Shown here in pieces: positions 24,900-33,853 of a stretch of DNA of 64,000 bases. How positions within the stretch are numbered: the first letter of the stretch is position 1; each line of letters begins with the position of its first letter. The DNA is from Pseudobacteroides sp035370245 (GTDB taxonomy: Bacteria; Bacillota; Clostridia; Acetivibrionales; DSM-2933): contig DAOOVO010000006.1 in the NCBI GenBank assembly GCA_035370245.1, positions 1 to 64,000 of the forward strand, given 5' to 3'. The translations under genes were made by a program, and so were the position numbers. The notes under the pieces were generated by a model. That model saw only the letters and a program-made list of their open reading frames with translations. It was not told the origin of the DNA and made no database searches.

Positions 24900-25973
24900 T
24901 CAAGCTTTATTGTTCATAACCAACTCTATAAGCTTTCCATTGTTTTTTGCAATATCTATTACATCTTCGCTTATAACTTCTCCGGAATTGATTATTACCT
25001 TGCCCAAATTATCAGTTATTGTTTTGGTTGCTTTTCTTCCTTTAAGGTATTGTCTCTGACGTTGTTCAAACAAACTTTGGGTACTGGTTTTGAGTTTGGA
25101 ATCTGTGTTGATATACCCTTGAATATCAGTATAATTTTTTTCTTCCTGCTTCTTTATATCATCATCTTTTTCATCACTTCCACCTAAATCCGTTTCAGCA
25201 CTAATATCCTGAACCGATTGATTTTGAGATCCACTATTATCTTGCACCGTATCGGAAGTGTATATATTGTTTTCTTGATTAATATTAGTATCCGGCCCCT
25301 GAGCTTTATTAAAGAAAGTATCTCCTTCTTTGGCTATCAGTTTATCTATGTCGGCAGATAATTCATCTATAGCCTTATTGATACTGTTAACATCCTCTTC
25401 AATATTATCTTTATCTATATTGTCCCAATTTTTTTTTTGCTGTTCTTTTTGAACTCCTGCCGAACTTAGCTGGGAGGAGTTGTCCAATAAATTGCTTTCA
25501 ACTTCTTCTGTAACAACAATCAGATTTTTGCCAAAAGTTATTACATTATTCCTTGGTATTATTCTTACCTTTTTGTGAGTTATATCGGCAATATACTCAA
25601 GTCCTGTAATCCTGCAGTTATTATCTTCGTCAAAGAAAAAGTCTCCGATTTCTCCAATTAAACGTCCCTTTTTGGTAAGAACCTTAGAGCCTTTTACCTG
25701 AATGTTTTTCTGCAGTAAATCTATTGCAGCAGGTATTCTGCCTATATCATTTATAGCACTATCATTTTCTATAGTTAGTGCATATTCACCCATTCCTAAA
25801 ACGCTTGATGTTGAAATAACCCGTGCACTTAATATCTGAATTCCGCTGTCTACAACTATGTAGTCCACTGTTCCTTCATCAGCGTTCACCAGAATGCTTT
25901 TCACTTTACCTACTTCAACTCCGTCAGAAATGCTTATTATGGGCAAACCTAATACTTCCTGCGTTTTTTTCAT
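24900..25973 (-). CDS. PRC-barrel domain protein
   Basis: A 357-residue protein with two PRC-barrel-like modules. The first is at about 1-70 (VLGLPIISISDGVEVGKVKSI), and the second at about 90-160 (VLTKKGRLIGEIGDFFFDED). A long Asn/Asp/Gln-rich linker follows (about 165-295), and then a short C-terminal segment (about 300-357). PRC-barrels occur in RimM, photosynthetic reaction centres and sporulation proteins such as YlmC/YmxH. The role here is unknown. GGGGGAT precedes the ATG. It lies between the acidic-repeat TPR gene and the VanW gene on the same strand, with its own terminator. Confidence 0.75.
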   Translation of the reverse strand: MKKTQEVLGLPIISISDGVEVGKVKSILVNADEGTVDYIVVDSGIQILSARVISTSSVLGMGEYALTIENDSAINDIGRIPAAIDLLQKNIQVKGSKVLTKKGRLIGEIGDFFFDEDNNCRITGLEYIADITHKKVRIIPRNNVITFGKNLIVVTEEVESNLLDNSSQLSSAGVQKEQQKKNWDNIDKDNIEEDVNSINKAIDELSADIDKLIAKEGDTFFNKAQGPDTNINQENNIYTSDTVQDNSGSQNQSVQDISAETDLGGSDEKDDDIKKQEEKNYTDIQGYINTDSKLKTSTQSLFEQRQRQYLKGRKATKTITDNLGKVIINSGEVISEDVIDIAKNNGKLIELVMNNKA

Positions 25974-26134
25974 TACCGTGGATCCCCCTTCTAAAGCTGC
26001 TTATTATAAAACTGTTTTATTCCGGACATTTTAATAATACATACTATTATACTATTATTCAAGTATTCTTGTTTAAATAAAATCAATTCAGCTTTTAAAA
26101 TGCCCAACCAGTTAATTATTGATATAATTTCTTA

Positions 26135-28156
26135 TCACAAATTACAGATAATCTGTGCTTTAACATCATCATTCATAATACTTCCATAATTTGCAACATA
26201 GCTTTCCAATATATCTTTCGCCAGGTCAGACTTTCCTAACTGCTTGTACAATACACATATATCTAAAACTAGCCAAAATACTACCTGATCATCAATATCA
26301 TGTTCGAGTGCATACATGTAATTTACTATGGCTCCCTCAAGATCTCCTGAAGCCTTTAACATGAACGCATGCTCTATCAGTCTGTCAACTTCATTTATAG
26401 TATCTGCATTAATCTCGTCACTTATGTGGTCAAACAGGCTATCGGCTTGCTCTGCAATTTCAGATTCAGCCTCGCATGTTTCAGGCTCTTCCTCAATACT
26501 TATATCTTCATCTATATCTTCTATAACCTCTAGCTGATCTATATCACTTTCAGTTGTCGCTTCAATTGTTTCCTCTTCCTGTTCTGTTATTTCACTTTCT
26601 TCAATTACAGATTCTTGAACCTCTATCTCTTCCTCTATACTATCAGTTTGGTCTGTAGCCTCAGATGTCTCAATCTCTTCTTCTACGATATCGGTTTGCT
26701 CTGCTATTTCAGATTCAACCTCACATACTTCAAATCCTTCAAGTTCTTCCTCAATACTTATATCTTCACCTATATCTTCTATGACCTCTAGCTGATCTAT
26801 ATCACTTTCAGTTGTCGCTTCAATTGTTTCCTCTTCCTGTTCTGTTATTTCATTTTCTTCAATTACAGGTTCCTGTACCTCTATCTCTTCCTCTATGATA
26901 TTAGTTTGCTCTGCAACCTCAGATGTCTCAATTTCTTCTACGATATCGGTTTGCTCTGCTATTTCAGATTCAACCTCACATGCTTCAAGTACTTCAAGTT
27001 CTTCAAGTTCTTCCTCAATACTTATATCTTCACCTATATCCTCTATGACCTCTAATTGATCTATATCACTTTCAGTTGCTGCTTCAATTGTTTCCTCTTC
27101 CTGTTCTGTTATTTCACTTTCTTCAATATTTTCAGGTTCCTGAACCTCTATCTCTTCCTCTATGCTATTAATTTGGTCTGCAACCTCAGATGTCTCAATC
27201 TCTTCTTCTATGATATCGGTTTGCTCTGCTATTCCAGATTCAACCTCACATACTTCAAGCACTTCAAGTTCTTCCTCAATACTTATATCTTCACCTATAT
27301 CTTCTATAACCTCTAGCTGATCTATATCACTTTCAGTTGTCGCTTCAATTGTTTCCTCTTCCTGTTCTGTTATTTCACTTTCTTCAATTACAGATTCTTG
27401 AACCTCTATCTCTTCCTCTATACTATCAGTTTGGTCTGTAGCCTCAGATGTCTCAATCTCTTCTTCTACGATATCGGTTTGCTCTATAACCTCAAATTCA
27501 GCATCAGGCTCTTCATTTACCTGATCTGTTATCTCATTTTCTTTAAATTCTCCATCTTGGGTACCAGTATTTTCTCCATTAATATCAATAGTACCTATAC
27601 CAATTGTATCAATATTTTTGTCACTGTCAACAGGTTTTTGTAACATAATTTGCCCAACCCCTACAGTCTCTTGCAAAACAGGCACATGGTAATTATTTGT
27701 ACGGCTGTTTTCTATTGGTGCAGACTCATTTGTTGCAGGCTTTAAAGCCGGGTGCCCTATCCGAGAGAATAGCTTATGCATCAGCATAAAAATATAAGAA
27801 ATCGGATTTTGATTATTTTCATCACTTTCATCACTTTCATCATTTTCACCAATAACAATTGTGGACAAATATACGGAAAGTATTAATATCCCGCCCAAAT
27901 ACACAATAAAAATAACAGTATATGAGAATCCTGTCCACAAATTGATATGTAGAATCTCATTAATTCTAGTAGTCATATCTAAAATTGCCCCAGAAATTAT
28001 AGGAAAAAAACTACTTAAAATAGCCACCGAAATAGAGCAAAATACAACAGCCATAACCTTATGCTTCTTTGTCATACTTTTTTTGTCAAGATAATGTGCA
28101 AACAAAATAGATGACACGATAGCCAACGTTACCGTAACTATAAAATACTGGTACAT
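26135..28156 (-). CDS. Membrane protein with acidic tandem repeats and a TPR-like C-terminus
   Basis: A 673-residue protein in three parts. Residues 1-103 hold three hydrophobic segments. Residues about 215-565 are an extremely Glu/Ile-rich region made of four near-identical units of 86-88 residues, with motifs such as EEEIETSE, IEEEIEVQE, ESEITEQEEET and ESDIDQLEVIEDI. Residues about 590-673 look like tetratricopeptide helices (HAFMLKASGDLEGAIVNYMYALEHD, here split: HAFMLKASGD and GAIVNYMYALEHD). It is likely membrane-anchored, with a long negatively charged arm and a protein-binding end. I know no named family. It follows a GGGGG RBS. The repeats may make it length-variable between strains. 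Confidence 0.75.
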   Translation of the reverse strand: MYQYFIVTVTLAIVSSILFAHYLDKKSMTKKHKVMAVVFCSISVAILSSFFPIISGAILDMTTRINEILHINLWTGFSYTVIFIVYLGGILILSVYLSTIVIGENDESDESDENNQNPISYIFMLMHKLFSRIGHPALKPATNESAPIENSRTNNYHVPVLQETVGVGQIMLQKPVDSDKNIDTIGIGTIDINGENTGTQDGEFKENEITDQVNEEPDAEFEVIEQTDIVEEEIETSEATDQTDSIEEEIEVQESVIEESEITEQEEETIEATTESDIDQLEVIEDIGEDISIEEELEVLEVCEVESGIAEQTDIIEEEIETSEVADQINSIEEEIEVQEPENIEESEITEQEEETIEAATESDIDQLEVIEDIGEDISIEEELEELEVLEACEVESEIAEQTDIVEEIETSEVAEQTNIIEEEIEVQEPVIEENEITEQEEETIEATTESDIDQLEVIEDIGEDISIEEELEGFEVCEVESEIAEQTDIVEEEIETSEATDQTDSIEEEIEVQESVIEESEITEQEEETIEATTESDIDQLEVIEDIDEDISIEEEPETCEAESEIAEQADSLFDHISDEINADTINEVDRLIEHAFMLKASGDLEGAIVNYMYALEHDIDDQVVFWLVLDICVLYKQLGKSDLAKDILESYVANYGSIMNDDVKAQIICNL
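26460..27500. repeat. Coding tandem repeat, four units of about 260 bp
   Basis: The word TGATCTATATCACTTTCAG-like marker recurs at 26535, 26793, 27057 and 27318, giving unit lengths of 258, 264 and 261 bases. All are multiples of three, and the copies are near-identical at DNA level, indicating recent duplication inside the reading frame. Confidence 0.9.
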
Positions 28157-28605
28157 AAAGGCCCCCTTATGGTTTTTATAGTAGTTTGTAAATCAAAAAC
28201 TAATAATTAATTTTTACCATAATTCACAATGCAGATTAAGTAAGACACATTTTACCTACAATACCTATGCAAAGCCAGTTAAACTTCCAGGCATTGCATT
28301 ACAGCAAGTAATTATTTTCCCCTGAAAAGAAATAATGTATGAACCTAAATTGAAATCACAATAAATCACTTATTGCACAAATCTATATTAAATTAATATT
28401 GATTTTATAGTATTATACCGAAATGCTTAATATATTTTTATTATACTATTAATAATATCTTAACGCTTTACATTTATATATATATAAATTAATATAATAT
28501 TAACATTTTTACAAGCAAAATTTCAAATTTTATTATATTTTCGGACAATTTTTTCGCAAATTAAGCAGCAAAATAAGACATTTTTTGTTGAAAGCAGGTT
28601 ATATA
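28157..28605. other. AT-rich divergent intergenic region
   Basis: About 450 bases between the divergent acidic-repeat gene and the small DUF6648-like gene. It is very AT-rich, with no ORF worth calling. A CGCTTTACATTTA word near 28467 resembles part of the dispersed palindromic repeat, but the second arm is missing. Confidence 0.4.
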
Positions 28606-29136
28606 ATGATATTAAGCAAATTTGACAAATTCCTTATACACAGACAAAGCCTGATTGACCAGTACACTAAAGGCGATATGACTAAAGATGAATTCATTGA
28701 AGCCAACTATTCCTATATTAACTCTACAGATCTTGTTCCATTCAAAAAGTTGGACAATGTAAAAAAAGCCATCTTTAATTACCAATACTATAATGTTCTT
28801 GCCAAGTACTACCAAAAACGTGCCCATGAGCTCAATCCAAAACATGGAGCAAGAGAAGATTTTCTGGAACAGGCTAATTATTTTTACTCCAAAAAAGACC
28901 ATGTTACGCTAAAGCTATTGCAGCTAATCGATTATCAGGGTGTCGAAGCTTACTTTGTCAGAGTTAAGTCGCCTAACTTGAAAAGAAAACTTTTTGAAAT
29001 AGTGTTAAAGGACTATGAAGGCCTTATTTTGCATTCAAAAAATGAAACCCTGCTAAACACATTAAAAAGAGAAAATGTGTTTATAGACGAAATTAGGACC
29101 TCTCTCGTTGATGATTACATCAACAAAAGATATTAA
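28606..29136 (+). CDS. Conserved clostridial protein (probably DUF6648)
   Basis: A 176-residue soluble, mostly helical protein rich in Lys, Tyr and Asn. It starts MILSKFDKFLIHRQSLIDQYTKG, shown as the conserved-looking FDKFLIHRQSLI. From memory this matches the clostridial family DUF6648, whose function is unknown. There are no membrane segments or cysteine clusters. The start is the ATG about 9 bases after a weak AGG. A TTG seven codons earlier is less likely. It stands alone and converges on lon, with a hairpin between them. Confidence 0.65.
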   Translation: MILSKFDKFLIHRQSLIDQYTKGDMTKDEFIEANYSYINSTDLVPFKKLDNVKKAIFNYQYYNVLAKYYQKRAHELNPKHGAREDFLEQANYFYSKKDHVTLKLLQLIDYQGVEAYFVRVKSPNLKRKLFEIVLKDYEGLILHSKNETLLNTLKRENVFIDEIRTSLVDDYINKRY

Positions 29137-29160
29137 CAACAAAATTGTGCTGTTAAACAT

Positions 29161-29226
29161 AAGAACCCAGAATTCCTGACTCAGAATGTTTCTTGTTAAA
29201 TTCTGAATTCTAAATTCCGGGTTCTT
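29161..29226. repeat. Inverted repeat of AGAACCCAGAATTC type between convergent genes
   Basis: AAGAACCC plus GAATT at the left pairs with AATTC plus GGGTTCTT at the right. The interior contains more TTCTGAATTC words. It could serve as a transcription end for the flanking convergent genes. The same low-complexity words occur upstream of the class II aldolase at 32.65 kb. Confidence 0.6.
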
Positions 29227-29252
29227 ACTTCTAACTTCTTACTTCTTCAATC

Positions 29253-31700
29253 TTATTGCTCTATATTAATAACTCCTTTTTCCAGACTGGTAACTGCAGC
29301 CTGGTCCTTCGCAATTATCTCATCAGACACTTTATCCTGCACTTTATTTTTCATTCTTTTGTAGTTTGGCTTTGCTAAAGCTGTGCTTATTACGGTTTCC
29401 ATTTCAGAAGCAAGCACAAACTTAATTTTCTTCCTTACATTTTCCGGTATATCATCAATATCTTTTTTATTGTCCATAGGTACAATAACAGTATTTATTC
29501 CAGCTCTATGAGCGGCAAGAACCTTTTCCTTAAGACCTCCTATAGGAAGCACCCTGCCCCTAAGAGTTATTTCTCCTGTCATTGCAACATTCTTTTTTAC
29601 AGGTATTCCTGTTAAGGCTGATATCATAGCTGTAGCCAAAGTAATTCCGGCTGAAGGTCCATCCTTCGGAATAGCCCCTTCAGGTACGTGAATGTGGATA
29701 TCATATTTATTGTAAAAATTCTTGTCAATATAAAGTTGATCCGCTTTTGATCTTATAAAGCTCATTGCAGCTCTGGCAGACTCCTTCATAATATCTCCCA
29801 AATGACCTGTAAGTTCTAACTTTCCATTTCCATCCATAAGAGATACTTCGATGGATAATGTATCTCCTCCAACAGGAGTCCAGGCCAGGCCTGTAGCTAT
29901 ACCTATTTCATCCTTCTCATTTGCCTTGTCATACCTGAATTTCTTAGTTCCCAGATATTTTTCCAGCTTTTCGGAAGTAATTTTTATTGTTTTGCTCCTT
30001 GATGAAACTAAAGTCCTAGCGGCCTTCCTGCATAGAGTTGCAATCTCTCTTTCAAGATTTCTTACACCTGCTTCTCTGGTGTAGTAGTTTATTACATCTC
30101 TAGCAGTTTTTTCATCAATCTCAATGCTCTTTTTATCGAGTCCATGAGCTTCAATCTGCTTAGGTATCAGATATTTTAATGCTATATTAACCTTTTCTTC
30201 CTCGGTATAGCTTGATATATGAATGACTTCCATTCTGTCCAATAACGGTCTTGGTATAGTCTCCAAGCTATTTGCCGTAGTCAGGAACATTACATTTGAA
30301 AGATCAAAGGGCAGCTCCAAATAATGGTCACGGAACGCAAAGTTCTGCTCACCGTCTAGAACCTCAAGCATTGCAGAAGCAGGATCTCCTCTGAAATCCG
30401 AGCTCATCTTGTCAATTTCGTCGAGTAATATAAGAGGATTTTTTGTTCCTGCCTGTTTCAATGAAGCTATAATTCTGCCAGGCATTGCACCTACATAAGT
30501 ACGCCTGTGCCCTCTTATCTCTGATTCATCCTTCACCCCACCAAGAGACATCCTGACATAATTCCTGTTCAATGCACGTGCTATTGACTTAGCTATAGAC
30601 GTTTTACCTACTCCAGGCGGTCCAACAAGGCAAAGTATAGGCCCCTTGAGATTGTTTTTTAGCTTTCTTACAGCTAAATACTCAATTATTCTATCCTTAA
30701 CCTTTTCAAGGCCGTAGTGATCTTCATTCAGTATTTCTTCAGCCTTTTTGAGATCTATGATCTCTTCAGTTTCCTTACTCCACGGCAAATCAAAAATCCA
30801 ATCAAGATACGTTCTTATTACAGATCCTTCCGCAGACCCCGATTGCATCTTCAAAAGGCGGTCCAATTCCTTTAGAACCTTTTTCTCAACTTCCTCAGGA
30901 AATTCCGCTTTTTTGAGCTTTTCCTTATATTCTTCAACCTCGCCTGTAACGCCTTCCTTATCGCCAAGCTCACTCTGAATAGCCTTTAATTGCTCTCTTA
31001 AATAATATTCCTTCTGCATCTTGTCTATTTGCTTACGAACTTTGCTGTTAATATTTTTCTCAATTTCAAGAATTTCCATTTCCTTCAAGAGGATTTCTAA
31101 TATCTTTTCCAATCTTATCTTGGGATTAAACTCGTTCAATATTTCCTGCTTCTGTTCAACCTTTAAAAAGATGTTGGAAGCCACCATATCGGACAATTGT
31201 CCCGGATCTTCTATGGTTGTAATAGACAATACCGTTTCAGGAGATATCTTGTTGCTTAGCCCTACATAATCCTCAAAAGCTGATAAAACCCTTCTTTTTA
31301 ACGCCTCAATTTCCAGGCTTTGCTGATCGTCATTCATATAAATTTTTTCAACAACCTCAGCCGCAAAAAACGGTTCAGTTTGAGTAAACTCACTTATTTC
31401 AGCTCTGCTAACACCCTCCACAAGAACCCTGATAGTATCTCCGGGAAGCTTCAAGAGTTGCTTTACCTTTGATATTGTACCTACACTATAAACATCCTCT
31501 TCACCGGGCGAATCGTTTTTTGCTTCTTTTTGTGTAACCAGAAATATAAGTTGGTTATTAATCATTGCTTCTTCTAACGCTTTTATTGACTTCACCCTGC
31601 CCACATCAAAGTGCAAAATCATATACGGAAATACCGTAAGACCTCTTAATGGCAATAAGGGCAAAATATGCTTCTTTATAATTTTTTTTGATTCGTGCAT
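29253..31700 (-). CDS. lon: ATP-dependent Lon protease
   Basis: An 815-residue LonA protease that degrades misfolded and regulatory proteins. It has an N-terminal LON substrate-binding domain (about 10-205), a coiled region, an AAA+ domain with Walker A GPPGVGKTS near 355 and Walker B LILLDEIDKM, and a C-terminal protease domain. That domain carries the catalytic Ser in PKDGPSAG and Lys in GGLKEKVLAA. A 35-residue polar tail after the protease domain is somewhat longer than in Bacillus Lon. The RBS CGGAGGGG precedes the ATG. It has its own sigma-A-like promoter and no CIRCE element that I can see. Confidence 0.97.
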   Translation of the reverse strand: MHESKKIIKKHILPLLPLRGLTVFPYMILHFDVGRVKSIKALEEAMINNQLIFLVTQKEAKNDSPGEEDVYSVGTISKVKQLLKLPGDTIRVLVEGVSRAEISEFTQTEPFFAAEVVEKIYMNDDQQSLEIEALKRRVLSAFEDYVGLSNKISPETVLSITTIEDPGQLSDMVASNIFLKVEQKQEILNEFNPKIRLEKILEILLKEMEILEIEKNINSKVRKQIDKMQKEYYLREQLKAIQSELGDKEGVTGEVEEYKEKLKKAEFPEEVEKKVLKELDRLLKMQSGSAEGSVIRTYLDWIFDLPWSKETEEIIDLKKAEEILNEDHYGLEKVKDRIIEYLAVRKLKNNLKGPILCLVGPPGVGKTSIAKSIARALNRNYVRMSLGGVKDESEIRGHRRTYVGAMPGRIIASLKQAGTKNPLILLDEIDKMSSDFRGDPASAMLEVLDGEQNFAFRDHYLELPFDLSNVMFLTTANSLETIPRPLLDRMEVIHISSYTEEEKVNIALKYLIPKQIEAHGLDKKSIEIDEKTARDVINYYTREAGVRNLEREIATLCRKAARTLVSSRSKTIKITSEKLEKYLGTKKFRYDKANEKDEIGIATGLAWTPVGGDTLSIEVSLMDGNGKLELTGHLGDIMKESARAAMSFIRSKADQLYIDKNFYNKYDIHIHVPEGAIPKDGPSAGITLATAMISALTGIPVKKNVAMTGEITLRGRVLPIGGLKEKVLAAHRAGINTVIVPMDNKKDIDDIPENVRKKIKFVLASEMETVISTALAKPNYKRMKNKVQDKVSDEIIAKDQAAVTSLEKGVINIEQ

Positions 31701-31832
31701 TCGACACCCCTCCGCTTACATAAATTTAAACGGTGCATATTTCTTATATCTACTACAAATTTCTTGACTTAAACAAATAGATCTTAATTATTTCCAGAAC
31801 AAACTTTTTCGAGCATTAGGAACATTGCTACT

Positions 31833-31861
31833 ATTATAAACTTTTAAGAGGCTTATTTCAA
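31833..31861 (-). promoter_or_regulatory. lon promoter
   Basis: Minus-strand TTGAAA (31856-31861), a 17-base spacer and a consensus TATAAT (31833-31838). It would give a leader of about 125 bases. Confidence 0.65.
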
Positions 31862-31980
31862 TTATCTTAATATGGAATTGCTGGAATGACAAAAATGCAA
31901 ATGGCTGATTTATTTTCTTTAAGTAATATCGTCATAAAAGAATAATTAATTATATATATTTTTTATGTATTTAGCAGTAA

Positions 31981-32619
31981 CTATTTGGCAGATGAATTTT
32001 CATTTCTAATTCTGTGCAGTAGTTCCAAATTTTCTTCCGACAATTCCTTACCGCCTCCAAGTATTTCTGAAAGTATAAGAACCTTTGCAATACTTTCCGC
32101 TGCTTCTAGCTTGTAAAATGCAGTATATACATCCTTTCCCAAAGACAAAACACCATGGTTTGCCAAAAGAATAACATCATAATCATTTATAAATTCCTCT
32201 ACTCCTTTGAATATTCCGTCAGTTGACTGAGTCCCATAAGCAGCAAGAGGTATTTTGCCAAAAAGTGATATCATTTCGGCATAAGCCCTCGTTTCTATGG
32301 CTTTATTGGCAACAGCAAAAGCAGTAGTATATGGTGAATGAGAATGGATAATCCCATTGATATCCGGTCTATTGATGTAGGATAAAGCATGCAGTTTCCA
32401 TTCTGATGAAGGTTTAAGGTCTCCCTCAATAACTTTTCCATCAATATCAATTACCGGAATCATTTCTTCTTTTAAGCAGCATTTGGGGAAACCACTGGGT
32501 GTTATGCAAATAAATCTGCCGTCTCGTATTGATATATTTCCTTCATATGTATTCACCATTCCTTTATTGTATGCTATCTTTGCAATATCAATCAATTGAC
32601 TTTTCAAATTCTCAAGCAT
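31981..32619 (-). CDS. Class II aldolase/adducin family protein (fuculose-phosphate aldolase-like)
   Basis: A 212-residue zinc aldolase of the FucA/AraD family. It shows GNISIR near 29, the catalytic Glu in PSSEWKLH, zinc ligands in IHSHSPYT (His-x-His), and NHGVLSLG with the third His. The substrate could be L-fuculose 1-phosphate, another sugar phosphate, or methylthioribulose phosphate. Neighbours do not decide. The start is the ATG after AGGAGGAAC. The open frame continues upstream through a low-complexity repeat (IQKSEPRIQRSE), which is not coding in my reading. Confidence 0.88.
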   Translation of the reverse strand: MLENLKSQLIDIAKIAYNKGMVNTYEGNISIRDGRFICITPSGFPKCCLKEEMIPVIDIDGKVIEGDLKPSSEWKLHALSYINRPDINGIIHSHSPYTTAFAVANKAIETRAYAEMISLFGKIPLAAYGTQSTDGIFKGVEEFINDYDVILLANHGVLSLGKDVYTAFYKLEAAESIAKVLILSEILGGGKELSEENLELLHRIRNENSSAK

Positions 32620-32645
32620 TTTTAGTTCCTCCTGCTGTCCAAATG

Positions 32646-32705
32646 AACTCCTAAGTTCTGATCTCTGGATTCTGGGTTCTGATTTCTGAATTCTGATTTC
32701 TCTAG
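32646..32705. repeat. Short tandem TTCTGATT/TTCTGGGT repeat upstream of the aldolase
   Basis: About seven degenerate copies of a TTCTGATT-like word lie just upstream of the aldolase RBS, in its likely untranslated leader. They share AGAACCCAGAAT words with the inverted repeat at 29.16 kb. Confidence 0.7.
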
Positions 32706-32822
32706 TGTAGTATACCATATTCTTTCTACATATCAATACTTATTAATACTCGCTATCACCCAAAATTTCCCTGACCAAAAAAGTTTTTTGCAATTTTAAA
32801 ACTTAAATCTTGCAAAAATCTT

Positions 32823-32850
32823 TTGATATTTAAATTAAATATGCTATAAT
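32823..32850 (+). promoter_or_regulatory. Likely dapF promoter
   Basis: TTGATA (32823-32828), a 16-base spacer and TATAAT (32845-32850). Transcription would start near 32857, giving a leader of about 120 bases that includes the terminator-like hairpin. Confidence 0.55.
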
Positions 32851-32889
32851 ATAAATGCTTATTTATTAATATTATTATAATATTCCATG

Positions 32890-32950
32890 ATGTTGACATC
32901 AGAGTTTATTATGCGGGACATACCGAAATTCCACTGATGCCAACATTTTT
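32890..32950 (+). terminator. Terminator-like hairpin in the dapF leader (possible attenuator)
   Basis: ATGTTGACATCAG (32890-32902) pairs with CTGATGCCAACAT (32934-32946), with one mismatch. The loop is 31 bases and a run of T follows. It sits between the likely promoter and the RBS of dapF, so read-through must be controlled or partial. I cannot match it to a lysine riboswitch or T-box. Confidence 0.6.
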
Positions 32951-32978
32951 AAGCAAATATTATACACCGGAGGTATGT

Positions 32979-33812
32979 ATGAAGTTTACAAAAATGCACG
33001 GTATAGGCAATGACTATATTTATGTCAATTGTTTGGAAGAATCAATTGAAAATCCTTCAGAAATTTCAAAAAAGATAAGTGACCGTCACTTTGGAATCGG
33101 ATCGGACGGTCTGGTATTGATATTGCCGTCTAAGAAGGCTGATTTTTTAATGAGAATGTTCAACTCCGACGGCTCAGAAGCTGAAATGTGCGGAAATGCA
33201 ATAAGATGTGTTGGAAAATTCGTATACGATAATAAATTAACCGACAAAACCACAATATCTGTGGAAACACTGGCAGGAATAAAAATTCTTGATATGCATA
33301 CAACAGATAATAAAGTGACATCTGTAAAGGTGGATATGGGTGAACCTATTTTGACTCCTGATAAGATACCGGTTATAAGCAGTAAGGATAATGTAATATC
33401 GGAACCTGTTGAGATAGACTCCCAAACATACAAAGTAACCTGTGTATCAATGGGAAACCCACATGCAGTTACTTATGTCGATGATGTTATTAACTTTCCA
33501 TTGGAAGTTATAGGTCCGAAAATGGAAACACACAGCATCTTCCCCAAAAAGGTCAATGCTGAGTTTGTGGAAGTTATAGATAGAAACACATTAAAAATGC
33601 GAGTATGGGAAAGAGGTGCAGGCGAAACACTTGCATGCGGCACCGGTGCCTGTGCTGTTCTTGTGGCTTCCTATTTGAATGGTTTATGTGAAAGAAAAGC
33701 CGTTATAAAGCTTCTTGGCGGAGACTTAATCATTGAATGGAATGAAAGTGACAACCATGTATATATGACCGGTCCTGCAACTAAGGTATTTGACGGTGAA
33801 ATAGAAATATAA
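32979..33812 (+). CDS. dapF: Diaminopimelate epimerase
   Basis: The enzyme converts LL- to meso-diaminopimelate for lysine and peptidoglycan. The 277-residue PLP-independent racemase has both catalytic cysteines: Cys71 in EMCGNAIRC and Cys220 in LACGTGACA. NSDGSE and GNPHAV complete the active-site set. The start is the ATG 5 bases after GGAGG. A frame beginning 14 codons upstream runs through that RBS and is rejected. It is followed 41 bases later by dapL, whose product is the direct substrate of DapF, so the pair is a functional operon behind an apparent attenuator. Confidence 0.97.
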   Translation: MKFTKMHGIGNDYIYVNCLEESIENPSEISKKISDRHFGIGSDGLVLILPSKKADFLMRMFNSDGSEAEMCGNAIRCVGKFVYDNKLTDKTTISVETLAGIKILDMHTTDNKVTSVKVDMGEPILTPDKIPVISSKDNVISEPVEIDSQTYKVTCVSMGNPHAVTYVDDVINFPLEVIGPKMETHSIFPKKVNAEFVEVIDRNTLKMRVWERGAGETLACGTGACAVLVASYLNGLCERKAVIKLLGGDLIIEWNESDNHVYMTGPATKVFDGEIEI

Positions 33813-33853
33813 ATCAACTACGATTAATATAGCTAAAACGAGAGGAGAAAATT

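Noticed and set aside
26460..27500. Regular direct repeats that could suggest a CRISPR array or satellite DNA
   Set aside because: Units of about 260 bases stay in frame inside a long gene and there are no unique spacers.
32620..32736. 39-residue N-terminal extension of the class II aldolase
   Set aside because: It is translated from a low-complexity repeat, and AGGAGGA lies just before the family-typical start.
32857..32978. Lysine riboswitch ahead of dapF
   Set aside because: The leader is about 120 bases with one hairpin; the lysine riboswitch needs a five-helix core and more length. An unknown attenuator is kept as a finding.
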